Positions 1-12,457 of a stretch of DNA of 64,000 bases are shown in pieces. A model generated the notes under the pieces. The model was not told where the DNA came from and did not search any database. It saw nothing but the letters and a program-made list of their open reading frames with translations. Origin of the DNA: Flabesymbios commensalis (lineage: Eukaryota; Annelida; Polychaeta; Terebellida; Flabelligeridae); contig OZ024908.1 in assembly GCA_964017125.1 (NCBI GenBank), forward strand, positions 82,141,155 to 82,205,154, given 5' to 3'. Position 1 is the stretch's first letter. The number at the start of each line of letters is the position of its first letter. A program made the translations under genes and the position numbers.

Positions 1-560
1 AGGCTCCATCCCAAACCTTCACAATACAACGCTCTACAATACTAATATCGAATGTAGTTATTGAGTCAGTTTTAGCAAAGTTAGTAAAATAAAATGGATT
101 GCATGTGAGTGCAGCATGTTTTGTGCCAACTTTACTGACAGCATCATTGCCAGAAAGAACATGAACTTTCAACAGAATGCTGCCCCGAAGCTGGCATGGA
201 GTGAATGACGAGTAATCTTTGGCCTGTGCTCCCCGCCAAACTCCACCCACACCTCCTCTAGTTCCATGTTGATGAAAGTTGTTATGCATCTTAAAATCAA
301 CACAATGTAATCCGTGTCGTTGAATACGACAACGACCCTTTCACACCCTCTCACCAACCTGCAATCAGCTTCACCTTGCCAGCTAGAAAAGATTGACACT
401 TCAGTGATTGATCCGATCCGCTCCTGCACTTATGTTCTGATAACTTCATTGTTCACTAACATTGCACTGGCAAGAATGTTACTGAGGTCCCGGAAAGCGA
501 TCATTTTGACCAACAGTTGTATGTTTTCTTGAGAAATTGGTGAGCAACTTTTCCAAAAGT
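1..560 (-). pseudogene. Inverted partial copy of the same ORF family
   Basis: Read on the minus strand this gives DLSNILASAMLVNNEVIRT, ERVVVVFNDTDYIVLILRCI and EEVWVEFGGEHRPKI, matching the plus-strand copy at about 1410-1965. The two face each other around an 850-bp centre. The copy runs off the left edge. Confidence 0.6.
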
Positions 561-580
561 ACCGCAGAGAAAGATTTGTA

Positions 581-1965
581 ATGAAGACTGTGAAGCTGTC
601 CTCAACTATCTCAAAAGTTAGCCTACTGTGCTTCGATAAACAACCTGCTTCAGCAAAGCACCAAACAAAACTAGTAAGCAAATATGACGTTTCTGCTAAA
701 CAAATTGCTGGCGTTTTACAGATGGTTGGGGTTGCCAAAGAGCGAGGCAAAGCACTAGCGCAGGTTCTGTGTTATGACCTTTTTGACAGCAGTCCCCATT
801 TTTATGGTGATCCCACTTCACTTCGCTGCACAAAGCCAGACAAAGAACAACTGATCACTGAGCTTGAAAATAATTTAAATCCAAGTGATTTTATCTTTAA
901 CTCTGCTTCAGATATGAGAGCAAATGTTATCATTGATTTCATGTCTAAAATGAGACACTATCCAGACTTGCCTGTATTTGGGAATTTTGAGAAAGCCATC
1001 AAGATTTTAGCTTTAACTCTGCTTCAGAGATAAGAACAGATGTTATCATTGATTCCATGTTTAAAACACTGGGTGACGTCTCGCCGCCGAGGTGAATCGG
1101 CAACACTCTGAGTGTGTGTGTATATACACACACACATAGTGTTGGCGATTCACTTCGGCGGCGGGACGTTACCCAGTGGTTTAAAATGAGACAATATCCA
1201 GACTTGACTGTATTTTGAAATTTTGGGAAAGCCATTAAGGCAGTTCTAACTGCTACAAAAATTTGTGTACATCGGAATACACTCACCTCGTTTTTTATTT
1301 CTATTGTGAGTTGTCAGTGAAAGAGGGAGAGAGAGCACGAAGAGCTGAGGAAGCTATATGGATTATTAATGTGATGGCAATCGCCGGTGAAATTCCCATC
1401 CCACAACAAATACAGAAGTTTTGGGCAAGCTCAAAAACAAAGAAAACATACAACAGTTTATGTTGGTCAAATGGATCGCTCTCGGGATCTCAGTAACATT
1501 CTTGTCAGTGCAATGGCAGTGAACGATGAAGTTATTAAAGCAGAAGTACAGGAGGAGATCGGATCAACCACTGAAGTGTCAATCCTTTCGAGTTGGCAAG
1601 AAGAAGCTGATTGAAGGTTGGTTTCTCACATTGATTAGAGTGTGAAGAGATGGTGTGAAAGAGTCGTTGTCGTATCCAACGACACGGATAACATTGTGTT
1701 TATTTTAAGATACATGACAAATTTCATCAACATGGGACTACAGGAGGTGTTGGTGGAGTTTGGCGGGGAGTACAAGCGAAAGATCCCTCTCCATACACTC
1801 CATACCAGGTTCGGGTCAGCATTCTGCAGCATTCTGGTGAAAGTTTATGTTCTATCTGGTAATGACGCTGTCAGTAAAGTTGGCACAAAGCATGCTGCAC
1901 TCACATGCAATCCACTTTCTCTTACTTTATATGGGTTCTCTTCTGTCACAAAGAGATGAGATCTA
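581..1965 (+). pseudogene. Decayed copy of an unnamed multi-copy invertebrate ORF family
   Basis: Open pieces on the plus strand run in a consistent order: NVIIDFMSKMRHYPDLPVFG, then PQQIQKFWASSKTKK, DLSNILVSAMAVND, ERVVVVSNDTDNIVFILRYM, VYVLSGNDAVSKVGTKHAA. From memory this order (SNDTD motif, then the xxTGxDxxSKxGTK motif) is found in many lineage-expanded, uncharacterised invertebrate proteins whose core may be PIN/FEN nuclease-like; that fold is inference. The reading frame is broken, a 115-bp segment is tandemly duplicated near 890-1240, and a fold-back transposon sits inside the second duplicate. Confidence 0.6.
1067..1178. mobile_element. 112-bp fold-back MITE with 8-bp target duplication
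   Basis: Near-perfect palindrome with ends CACTGGGTGACGT and ACGTTACCCAGTG and a TG/CA-rich tip. It is flanked on both sides by GTTTAAAA (1059-1066 and 1179-1186), and the uninterrupted sister sequence at 940-955 has a single TAAAA there. An 8-bp duplication and CA-starting ends fit hAT-type elements. Confidence 0.8.
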
Positions 1966-2252
1966 TCAGTAAATGTGTCAACAAATGATGAAAATATGTT
2001 GGTAAATTGACGTAACTTGACATATATGACATTGCAATTTAACGGTTTAGAACAGTTGTCTCTTCTGTGATATTATCTTTTTAATAAAATTATATCAATT
2101 CTTTTTTTCGGCATTAAAAATTCAAGATGTTCTTTTAGATCCGCCAAAACAACAGTAAGAGATTTTGTGCTTTACAAATAGCTGAAGAATCCTAATTAAC
2201 CAATAGTAGAGGGATTGCATTACAAAAAATGTAGTAAATTATATTTTTAGAT

Positions 2253-2730
2253 GTCAGCTGACCACCATTTTGGATTTATATGTCAATGGTTACTTACATC
2301 GTCAAAATAATTTAAAAAATGAATTCCTGGCCCTCAAATTAGTCGAAAAAGAGGTATTAGTAGAGATTTTTGAACAAATATTTCATGTATTTTTTTTAAT
2401 ATGTCGCTTGGCGGCCATTCTAGATTTATATGTCAATGGTTACTTATATCGTCAAAATAACCTGACAAATGAATTTCTGGACCTCAAATTTGTCGAAAAA
2501 GAGGTATTAGTTGAAATGTTTAAACAAATAGTTCAATATATAATGTTTTAATATGTCGTTTGGCGGCCATTTTGGATTTATATGTCAATGGGTACTTATA
2601 TCGTCAAAATAACCCGACAAGTAAATTCCTGGACCTCAAATTAGTCGAAAAAGAGGTATTGGTTGAGATTTTTGGACAAATAGTTCAATATATAATTTTT
2701 AAATATGTCGTCTGGCGGCCATTTTGAATA
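2253..2730. repeat. About 150-bp direct repeat, three copies and a partial fourth
   Basis: Units begin near 2253, 2404, 2554 and 2707. Each has a GCGGCCATTTTGGATTTAT-like start, then TATGTCAATGGTTACTTA and GTCGAAAAAGAGGTATTAG. Function unknown. Confidence 0.85.
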
Positions 2731-4830
2731 ATGCTCCTAGTCGAGTTATGCCCCGCTGGTCAAATGTCTACCCTGGTCATTTTCATCGGGGATTCGGTCC
2801 CTTTACATGAAACCATTGAGAAATTTCGGGTACATCAACATGTATACGGGGTTGTGGAACAGGGACTGGACTACCTCTATCAAATAGATGTCAGCATAAT
2901 ATTTAACGATACAAATCGTTTTAAAGATGGTGTTCCTATCCTTGGAGGAATGCACTTTTTAGAATGCTACATCAGCTCTATCATGAACAGGGCCAGCTAC
3001 TGAATATCGTCACTGGACAAATGGCACATCCTGGATGAAACGTGGACGAAGAATACGATATGGGAGCTAAACAGATGAAGGTGGCTTCTATGATAAAATT
3101 AGTAAACAACTTATCAATATTGACCATAAACGCAAGCATATTTCAGTGGATAACCACAAAATAATCTCGCAGGATCTCATCTATGCTCGTGCACCCGGTT
3201 TTCTTGTCAGCAACAGCGATCTGAATTTCCAAGAAATACTGACACACTAGCTAGCTGCATACCCACCTGCTTTGTTTGAGGAGAATGGTGCTATGCGCGT
3301 ATGCAAAAATAAGGCTACACTCAAGAACAAACTAAAAGTAGAGATAAGCAACCACACTAGCATACTTACACAGCTGCTATGATCTGGACCTTGGGTTGGC
3401 AAAATAAAGGCAAAGTATCTGATCTACTCACAGTCCTAAACCACCAAACTTCAAACCTTCTACGCGAATATGATGTGTATCTGGAGTTCGACAGGTATCA
3501 CCCCATGGGCATCAAAGCACAAACTCGCATGCTCCAGATCAACCCAGGCAGCCGCGTTCACAAACTTCATTTAAAACACACCACTACATTATTTTTTTTG
3601 TTCGACCACTACATTCTAAGCCGGGAATGGAGAGTTATTGTTGATCAAGTACAGACCAATTATCGTGGTAGGTCTATGGTGCTATAATCAGTCAGGTGTG
3701 ACCGAACTGTTGATCATGATGGATCCTCATTATGATCAGATGTGTTTTAAGTCAGTTAAAACCCTCGGAGCTCTACATTCTTAGCTGTGGAAAAAGCCTC
3801 GGTCTTCGGCCTCGGCCTTTTCCACAGCTAAGAATGTAGCGCTTCTCGGGCTTTATCCTATGCATAAACTCCCCACTCTCAGCACAGGAAATTATGTCTC
3901 TCAGAGTAAAAAAAACAAGGAACAGACCCAGTTCCTATTCAGATGGTAACACTGAATTGTCAGAGTGTGAAAATTAAGTGAGCGGATCCGTCACACAGAC
4001 CATGGACAGATGGACAGGCTCAGGCTATATATAGTCTACAGTATTCTCCAAACGACACATGAGGAGGCAGACATCATGGAGGTCCAGCAAGACATCAATG
4101 TGTCTCAGGCAGGTGGAGCAGGAGTACAGATCACGCCCAGAGCCGATTATACGGATATATTTGTGTTCCTGCTCCATTTATACAACAAGCTGGATTGTTC
4201 ATCAACAATGTATTATATGAAATCTCCGAAAAAAGATCGAACGAAATTGGACATTCAATCAGCAGCTCGTAAACACGAGTTATTCTTGTCCAGATTTTCT
4301 TGCAATCCATGCACTATCAGGGTGTGATTCAGTTGTTGCACCTAATGGCATGGCAAGAGTATTGCTATAAAGACGGTCTTGTCATTACTTGAGCAAGGAT
4401 ACACTATGACACATTTTGGGCAGAATAATGCTGTTCTTCAAGATATAGTCTCAGCTGGAACTAAATACTACAGCAAGTGCTATGGATTTCCAGCAACCAG
4501 TATGACCAATGTCGTCAGTTGGTGTGGGCCAAGGGAGCAGGCAACCGTTCACTGACTGGCGCTCCAAAGCTGGTGTTTCTGCCTCCAACTAATGAAGCAG
4601 CCATTGAGAACATGTTACGCAGATACCTGACAGTGATGATTTGTAAAGAAACGATGTCACTTGACCCACCTAATATGGATTCGAGCAGGAGAGACCTGGC
4701 GGCATGCTCATTCTTTGCACTGAAGAGGCAGGTGTGTCACTTTCCACTGGATTTTTTCGCAGCTCATAAAATGTGCCTGCATTTCAACCCCCCCCCCCTG
4801 CAAGACAATGACCTGTACGTGTCGTAAGTC
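2731..4830 (+). pseudogene. Second, more diverged decayed copy of the ORF family
   Basis: Plus-strand pieces in order: FIGDSVPLHETIEKFRVHQ, PILGGMHFLECYISSI, THEEADIMEVQQDINVSQAG, ADYTDIFVFLLHLYNKLD, SPKKDRTKLDIQSAARKHEL, SLTGAPKLVFLPPTNEAAIE, MLRRYLTVMICKETMSLDPP. The GGMHF, HEEAD, DYTDxFVxLLH and LPPTNEA blocks fit the same wide family. It is interrupted in many places and contains a fold-back at 3762-3850. Confidence 0.55.
3762..3850. repeat. Fold-back palindrome
   Basis: CTACATTCTTAGCTGTGG at 3772 pairs with its complement ending near 3839; the tip is rich in CCTCGG. Arms about 35 bp. Likely a small MITE inside the decayed ORF copy. Confidence 0.8.
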
Positions 4831-5209
4831 AGGTTTAAGCTGCTCCATGTTCTGTTTCTTTAGCGCAACTGTTGCTGAATTATGAATGTGTGTCGGGTTT
4901 TAATAGTCAGAGTGCATGGTTTCAATGGGTTAAATGGTCTTAGTATTTAATGGTACCAGTAGAAAATTCAATAAGCATAGTCTAGCAGTGAACAGTAGAT
5001 AAGTCATTTTTTAAGCGTTGTTTGTTGTTGTTGTTTAGCCTCTATCATTTTTTGTGGTATTATTAACTTCGGCTGTATACTACATCCAACCATAAAATAA
5101 ACCACATACATGGATTTCTTGCCACCCAAAACATACTAGTAGACACCAAATTCAAATCTCTAGGTCGATTATAAAGAAGTTATGGCATTTTTAGTGATAC
5201 GGCGGCCAT
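4831..5209. other. Unannotated spacer
   Basis: AT-rich spacer between the ORF-family copy and the minisatellite; apart from a GCGGCCATCTTG motif at about 5201 I see nothing in it. Confidence 0.5.
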
Positions 5210-5212
5210 CTT

Positions 5213-6560
5213 GACATATCACGACATCGAGGGGAGGGAATGTAACTGATGCCGAGACATATCACGACATCAAGGAGAGGGGATATAACTGATGCTGAGA
5301 CATATCACGACATCGAGGGGAGGGAATGTAACTGATGCCGAGACATATCACGACATCAAGGAGAGGGGATATAACTGATGCTGAGACATATCACGATATC
5401 GAGGGGAGGGAATGTAACTGATGCCGAGACATATCACGACATCAAGGAGAGGGGATATAACTGATGCTGAGACATATCACGAGATCAAGGGGAGGAAATG
5501 TAACTGATGCCGAGCCATATCACGACATCGAGGTGAGGAAATGTAACTGAAGCCGAGACATATCACGACATCGAGGGGAGGGAATGTAACTGAAGCCGAG
5601 ACATATCACGAGATCAAGGGGAGGAAATGTAACTGATGCCGAGACATATCACGACATCGAGGGGAGGGAATGTAACTGATGCCGAGACATATCCCGACAT
5701 CGAGGTGTGGGAATGTAACTGATGCCGAGACATATCACGACATCGAGGGGAGGGAATGTAACTGAAGCCGAGACATATCACGAGATCAAGGGGAGGAAAT
5801 GTAACTGATGCCGAGACATATCACGACATCGAGGGGAGGGAATGTAACTGAAGCCGAGACATATCACGAGATCAAGGGGAGGAGATGTAACTGATGCCGA
5901 GACATATCACGACATCGAGGGGAGGGAATGTAACTGATGCCGAGACATATCACGACATCGAGGGGAGGGAATGTAACTGAAGCCGAGACATATCACGAGA
6001 TCAAGTGGAGGAAATGTAACTGATGCCGAGACATATCACGACATCGAGGGGAGGGAATGTAACTGATGCCGAGAAATATCACGACATCGAGGGGAGGAAA
6101 TGTAACTGATGCTGAGACATATCACGACATCGAGGTGAGGGAATGTAACTGATGCCGAGACATATCACGACATCGAGGGGAGGGAATGTAATTGATGCTG
6201 AGACATATCCCTACATCGAGGTGAGGGAATGTAACTGATGCCGAGACATATCACGACATCGAGGGGAGGGAATGTAACTGATGCCGAGACATATCACGAC
6301 ACCAAGGAGAGGGGATATAACTGATGCTGAGACATATCACGATATCGAGGGGAGGGAATGTAACTGATGCCGAGACATATCACGACATCGAGGGGAGGGA
6401 ATGTAATTGATGCCGAGAAATATCATGACATCGAGGGGAGGGAATGTAATTGATGCCGAGAAATATCATGACATCGAGGGGAGGGAATGTAACTGATGCC
6501 GAGACATATCACGACATCGAGGGGAGGGAATGTAACTAATGCCGATCACGACATAGAGAG
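5213..6560. repeat. 43-bp minisatellite, about 31 copies
   Basis: The unit is 43 bp and starts GAGACATATCACGACATCG, ending TGTAACTGATGCC. Variants differ by small substitutions; one variant (CAAGGAGAGG...ATATAACTGATGCT) alternates with the main type at 5250-5480 and again near 6300, giving an 86-bp higher-order period. Confidence 0.97.
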
Positions 6561-6763
6561 AGGGAATTACATATAGAATGCCATTTAATGTACTGAGTAC
6601 TGGGCCGGCCTCCCAAAGATAATGAACTATAAAAACATATTTTTCAAAACATTATTTTATCAACATCATGACTAAATTAAACATTCTAATTTTAAAAAAT
6701 ATAAAGAAATTGATTGATGCTTACTCACATCACGTTTTTATAGTTTTTTGAAAGAATTCACTC

Positions 6764-6911
<148 letters not shown>

Positions 6912-6999
6912 AGGCATTCGGCGTAACCACACCAGCCTCGCCACCATCAAAACATAGTGGTGCGTCAACAGGAAGCTAATTAAATCATCAAGATGCGAC

Positions 7000-7521
7000 C
7001 CCCCCTCCCTTTCACTGTGAGTAAAAACTATGATATCAAAACATCATCACCCACGTGAAGCTCGTGGAGCTCTATCCTTACGTCATCGACGCTAAATAAA
7101 CGTTAACACAAAGTTGTAGCCCAGAAGATGACGTGCGTCAAAAATCGTCATTCACACAAGTAAAACATACGCTTATTTGGCTATTATGTATTAATGGAGA
7201 TGCATGCATCGGTACTAATCATGTACCTTCTGCCGGAAATAGCTCGTGTATTATTCCATCTTTTTTGTGATTGTTATTCTACAGGCATGACTGGAAGACA
7301 TCCTGATAATTAGAAATACAGCATAATGGATCAATATATTGTTCCCCCATATTATATTGGAAGAGTCACCCTTGAATCGCGAGGTTATTCAGTTACAATT
7401 TTCACCCCCGTGACGCGACCCACAATTTCAAGTGGGGAGATGAAATGAATCGGGCTTTAGGCCACTTTCAAGTGGGGAAAAACAATTAAGATTTGTAAAA
7501 ATAGTTGAAGATATTGTTATT
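7000..7521. other. Intergenic, no gene seen
   Basis: Contains a short fragment of the dimeric SINE 3' end (near 7443-7470, GAAATGAATCGGGCTTTAGG) fused to remnants of a family A hairpin (7395-7435). Otherwise nothing recognised. Confidence 0.5.
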
Positions 7522-7771
7522 TAACCCTCCAAGCGCTGGGCACGACTATGGTCATTTATAGCCTTTATATTTATCCTACAAAAAAGCAATTTTGATAGAG
7601 AAATCTACGTTCAATTTGCAGGATTTGAATATATATATATTGAGTCGAGTTTTTTTCAGATATAAGTAATTTTCACTCACTTGAAGTTGTGGATCGCCAT
7701 AGCGAGACACAACTTCAAGTGGCTGAAAATTTCAATTATATAACGTGGCGGTTCAAGGGCTAAAGGGTTAA
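7522..7771. mobile_element. TTAA-type MITE, family A (complete)
   Basis: Bounded by TTAACCCTCC and AAAGGGTTAA, which fits piggyBac-type TTAA targeting. The hairpin at 7670-7733 has arms CACTTGAAGTTGTGGATCGC and its complement around a four-base tip. Family A is defined by this TCGC-NNNN-GCGA tip. Confidence 0.8.
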
Positions 7772-8863
7772 TGTGTTTAAAAATATTAAGATGATTGTAA
7801 TCGTGCTTGGTACTCAAAGGGTTGACTATCTAATTTTCCAAGAGAGGGCATTAACGTGGATTGGGTAAAAATAGCACCGACCTGCCAGGAGACTAGGACG
7901 TCATCAAATTAGCCAACGGTGCCACCAATGTCTGACGTCTTTACAAGAAAAAAGTATGAGGCCGTATATCTATGAATAAAATGTGAGAAGAGAGACATCA
8001 CTTAGGATTATAATCGTGTAGAAAATCAGTCGTGCATGAAATTCTGCTTGCATAAAAAAAATCTTTAGTAAGTTTCAATATAGGCAGAGGTTTTGTTGAC
8101 ACAATTAAAAGTCTCAATATTTGGCATCAAAAATATCTTAGTATGGCGACACTTGTATTCTTTGTAAAACATTACAGTCGCACATAAAAACGCACATAAT
8201 GTATATACATAAATGGATAGGTGCGTAAAAATTCAAATTTCCGTTGTTTATTCACATCATTTTAATCATGATCCAGATATAGTTTCACATAAGCGATGTT
8301 ACACTGAGAAGAAAAAAACATTCCCGTCCTCAAAGAAAAAAACAGTTGATTAGCCGTCACTGGAATCATCCATAAGGTCCAACCTCGTCTGATAACATAG
8401 ACGATGGAAACATCCCTAAACGAGATAGACCTCCCACAATGCAACATTTGCTGATTATTATTAATGGGTTGATCGTACAATCCAGATACATTACATGGTC
8501 CACCAGCTCTGTGTTCTATCTTCATAGTCCCGGCTTCGGGCTTCCTTCTGTCGCGTATGTACAGAAGGCGATGTAAAGCAATATTCACTCACTCTAACTT
8601 CTTTTAAAAGCAGCCATTTATAAATGAGGCTGGCGACTACATTACTGCTTCATCTCTAGATAATATTATAATCGCGTTGAGGAAGGTATCACTCCCATTT
8701 GGCACAGCATTACAATGAAGATGTATTTCACAGAATATGTATTAATAGTGGCATTTGTGTATGTAAGTAATTAGATACATTTTTTTCAAACGAACAAAAA
8801 TAATCCAACTCGCGGATTGAGGTAAGATGTCAAGAGAAGATGTATAGATGGCTTTGTTTACCT
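7772..8863. other. Intergenic, no gene seen
   Basis: No domain or splice-framed exon recognised on either strand; ORFs here are short and without recognisable motifs. Confidence 0.45.
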
Positions 8864-9108
8864 TAACCCTTTAGTCGCCAAATTATTCAACTTGAATTTT
8901 CACCCACTTAAAGTTGTGTCACGCTGACGCGATCCACAACTTCAAGTGAGTAAAAATTATTCAAATTTAACAAAATGGATCTTAACTAATTTCAAATCTT
9001 GCTGATTAATGTCACTTTTTATATTTACCAGGTTTAAAAGCTGATATGTAATGTGCTAATATAAAGTGTAAAAAACGAATATGGACGGCATCGGCGGTTA
9101 AAGAGTTA
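8864..9108. mobile_element. Family A MITE (complete)
   Basis: Starts TTAACCCTTTAGTCGCC, ends CGGCGGTTAAAGAGTTAA; hairpin at 8895-8960 with a CGCTGACGCG tip. Confidence 0.85.
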
Positions 9109-10284
9109 AGCAAAAAGTAGCTTTGTCTGAAATGAATCTGGTCGACCGACACGCAATGCCACTGGTCAGTGTAAGACAATCAGTAATATTACCAGGTGAT
9201 GAGTTGTTGAGTGATTTAAAAACAAGCAGGCATTTACTACCGAATACATATTATAGTTATTTAGTTAAACATGCTGTTAAAAAGATCCGTCCTAGGCGTT
9301 TCAGTAATCAAATGGTAGGCGAAATCGTTACACAGAGCCCAGCGAGATTTATTTTGGTTGTGCATTAATCTGTTTCGGCAGAACCTTTTTATAATATTGT
9401 CAACATCAGCATGATCAATTTTAAGAATTTAATAAATCTTCTTAAATACATTATCAGCTGCATTTTTTACAGTCATCATCATTTAATTGGTTGATGTTAG
9501 AGAGAGGAATGTAGGGAGGTCGTAATAAATACGAGAAATAATCAAGGGCCCAAAACTGAGCATTGAGTAACTCTATTTTTAAATTATTAAATAAAATAAA
9601 CAGTTGAATAGGATTCTGAAAGCCAAAAAACTAGTGAATTTCGAATATCATTTTGAGTTTTAATTTTCATGTGTTAAAACATTTTTTTCAATAAAAAACA
9701 TCAATCGGATTTTAATTGACATTATCAAGTAAATCATCAACTAGTTGATAGGATGCAGTGAGGGTAGAGTGGTGTTTACGAAAGACTGACTGTTTACAGT
9801 AGTTAAGTAGTTCCTGCTTCTCAAAGTTATCCTACAATTTTTTACGAGTTGATACATTTCTCTATTTTTTGTCTGAAAGGCGAGACATATCAGCTATGGG
9901 TCATTAATGGTGAATAGGGATGGCTCGGATACATTTCCATTCAGCTGGCAAATAACGTGCCACCCCCTTCCCCAGATGACCAATGGGCGATGTTCTTATT
10001 TTCAGATGACAGCAGGTTTAATCTGTCTTACAACGAGGGGCATGGTAGAGTTTGGAGGACACAGAGTAAGAGGCCCCTCCCAGAGTGACTGTCTGAAATA
10101 GAGAAAACACAACCCTGTCTGTCATGGTGTGGGGTGTATCGGTCGGGGGGGGGGGGGGGGTTGAGACTTTATGTATATGTATGTATATAATTATGTATAT
10201 TATATAAATAACGCATGGTGCAATACATCGTGATGACATTATTATGATAAATTTTCTGTAGTAGGTATGGATCTATCTCAACAT
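9109..10284. other. Intergenic, no gene seen
   Basis: Contains a G-tract of about 20 bases at 10142-10161. No exon supported. Confidence 0.45.
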
Positions 10285-10385
10285 CACCAGACACTGACCC
10301 AGTGTTGGTATAACGCTGGCCCATCGTGTACAATGTTGGCTCAACATCATACCAAGACTGGGTGAACATCTCTCACTTGCTGTGT
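10285..10385. mobile_element. Palindromic MITE, family Q (partial)
   Basis: Matches the family Q interior (CCAGTGTTGGTATAACGCTGG, here split by changes, and GTTGGCTCAACAT). Family Q is a roughly 110-bp palindrome whose full ends read CCCAGCAAACACAA and whose centre reads GGCCCAGCGTC-GACGCTGGGCC-like. Confidence 0.6.
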
Positions 10386-10397
10386 TGTTAGTCAATC

Positions 10398-10580
10398 ATT
10401 AAAGCGATAAATTAAACAACATAAATTTTCACCCACTTGAAGTTGTGTATCGCTACCGCGACCCACAACATCAAATAGGCGAAAATTACTCATATTTATT
10501 TCATATGTTTATCCAATAACAGTGATTTGATTGGCTAATATAACAAAAAACAAACGACTATAGTTATGATAGTCTTGATT
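10398..10580. mobile_element. Family A MITE (subtype with GGCTAATA end)
   Basis: Hairpin 10428-10487 (CACTTGAAGTTGTGTATCGC, tip TACC) followed by CAGTGATTTGATTGGCTAAT and ACGACTATAGTTATGAT. Confidence 0.75.
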
Positions 10581-10861
10581 AGCGATTCAGTGGTTAGTAT
10601 ATGGTTATAACATCTTTGGCATCCAGCCTTCAGAGCTATGGCCTCTCATTCGCAGGTTGTGATTGGCCAGCCTCACATTAGGAGCCGCAGTTTAGAAGCT
10701 CCTCTCCTAATGTATCATTGCAGTATTCGTGACCTATTTTTACAACATGCACAGCAAATTAGAAATATGTAAATTGGTCAGGTCAACAAGAGGGAATTAC
10801 AACTGGAGCGGACTACTCTGGTTCCCTGGTACGTTAAAATTACTTTCAGCTTACCGGGGGA

Positions 10862-10901
10862 GCGTTGAAACTAGTTTCAACGTTGAAACTAGTTTCAACG
10901 T
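10862..10901. repeat. Tandem copies of an 18-bp perfect palindrome
   Basis: GTTGAAACTAGTTTCAAC occurs twice in succession; a related AACTTGAAACTAGTTTCAG lies near 11513. Confidence 0.9.
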
Positions 10902-11844
10902 TCTTGGCATTTTGAAACTTAAAAAGTCCACTTTTAATTCACCCCCACCCCCATCTATAAATTTGCCCGATTATGGGTCTAGCTGAGGGTCTAACGTTGC
11001 AGTTTGTATAAATTTTCCCGATTATTATGGATCTAGCTCAGGGTCTAACATTGCAGTTTCTGACATGTGCGTTCGATTTTGCATGCGCCAAAAATGTGGT
11101 TGTGGTGTCATAAATGATCGTAATTGCGTATATGTTTTAAACTTGATGGCAAGGTAGGCCACTATGCGGGTATTTGTTGTTATTTTATCACTGAAAATAA
11201 TTACATAGGCCTACAAAAATAGGCAGTTGCCCCAGTCTCTAAAACAGGCGGAAACGTGGCCAACGTTTCATCTGCGATGGATAAATCGATAGATAATAAC
11301 AACAATGGTAAAACAGCTCGATATTAAAATGATTCGAAACCTCGTGCTTAAGTTTTGCTAGCTGCCCTAGAGATCAATACAAAGGGTTATAATTAGGGAA
11401 ATTAAAGGGTCTCCAAAAAAGTACCAGTACAGTGTTATGAAAACGTAGAATATAATAATTGTTATCATTGAAAGTTAATTTGCAAAATTGGGAGGGTGAA
11501 ACTAGAGGGTGTAACTTGAAACTAGTTTCAGATTATCCCCGGGGGTAACCTGAAGAGGGGGGTAATCGGAAACTGTTACACCGGGCTTCATGTAGGCTCT
11601 GGTACAGGTCTGTGGGCCTACTGAATCCAAAGGAATCGCTGTTACATTTAGATGTACCGATGCAGACATTTTTGAAAGGTTACATCCGCCAGATGTAGTA
11701 TTGTTTACAGTATTGCATTTCTCCTCTGCCAGAAATGACGCACTTCCCAAGACTTGACCCGGGAAATTGGCGTTGACCTAATTGACATAGGCATGTCAGT
11801 CACGTGTCTATTCCCGGCCATGTATGAAATTGGCCGGGCTTGCC
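10902..11844. other. Intergenic, no gene seen
   Basis: Two near-identical short stretches (AATTTGCCCGATTATGG at 10960 and AATTTTCCCGATTATTATGG at 11010) form a local direct repeat. No exon supported. Confidence 0.4.
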
Positions 11845-12045
11845 AGGCACTCACAACACATTAATTCAATGTTGGCTCGGTGTTGGGCCAGCGTCGTAGA
11901 CGGTGGGCGAACACTGAGCCAACATTGAGTGAATGTCTTGTGTTCGCAGGGCAGCAACCAAAATATATCAACCCAACGTTGTCTCAACATTGCAACAACG
12001 TCTGCGACGTTCACCCAATATTCAGACAGCACTGGACCAATGTCT
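11845..12045. mobile_element. Family Q MITE, complex copy
   Basis: CCAGCGTCGTAGACGGTGGG near 11888 is flanked by AATGTTGGCTC and ACATTGAGTGAATGTC, followed by a second related palindrome to 12045. Confidence 0.7.
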
Positions 12046-12074
12046 CTTGTTTGTCGAGAAAGAGATCGATTGCT

Positions 12075-12170
12075 GTATGGCCCAGTTTAGCCTATATGTG
12101 CACATAGGTGGCCTGAAACCCCATTAGCCTATATGTGCAAATAGGAGGCTTAAAACCCCATTTATTCATT
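12075..12170 (+). mobile_element. 3' tail of the dimeric tRNA SINE, duplicated
   Basis: CCCAGTTTAGCCTATATGTG and a second TTAGCCTATATGTGCAAATA copy in tandem, ending CCCCATTTATTCATTC. It lies just downstream of the kinase stop codon and may supply AATAAA on the minus strand. Confidence 0.75.
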
Positions 12171-12457
12171 CGAGTTCTGTAAGAGATCATAATATTATTA
12201 CCACAACAAAAGACTAGAAATCATTCACTACCTATACTCACAATATGTACATGTTATATATTTGCATGTTTCAAGGGGTTATAAACTCACTGAGCGCGTG
12301 CGCACAATTAGACTTATAATTAGTTAGTCACAATGAAATCCTGGTGCAGTGCACATCGATCTGATTTGATCTGACGTTTCACTGATACAAATGTGTGTGT
12401 TTACTGGAAACAGTCATGTCGTATAAAATAAGCCCCGTGATCGCTTGATCTTCACTG

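Noticed and set aside
5213-6560. CRISPR-like array
   Set aside because: Units are contiguous 43-bp tandem repeats with no unique spacers, in a eukaryotic context.
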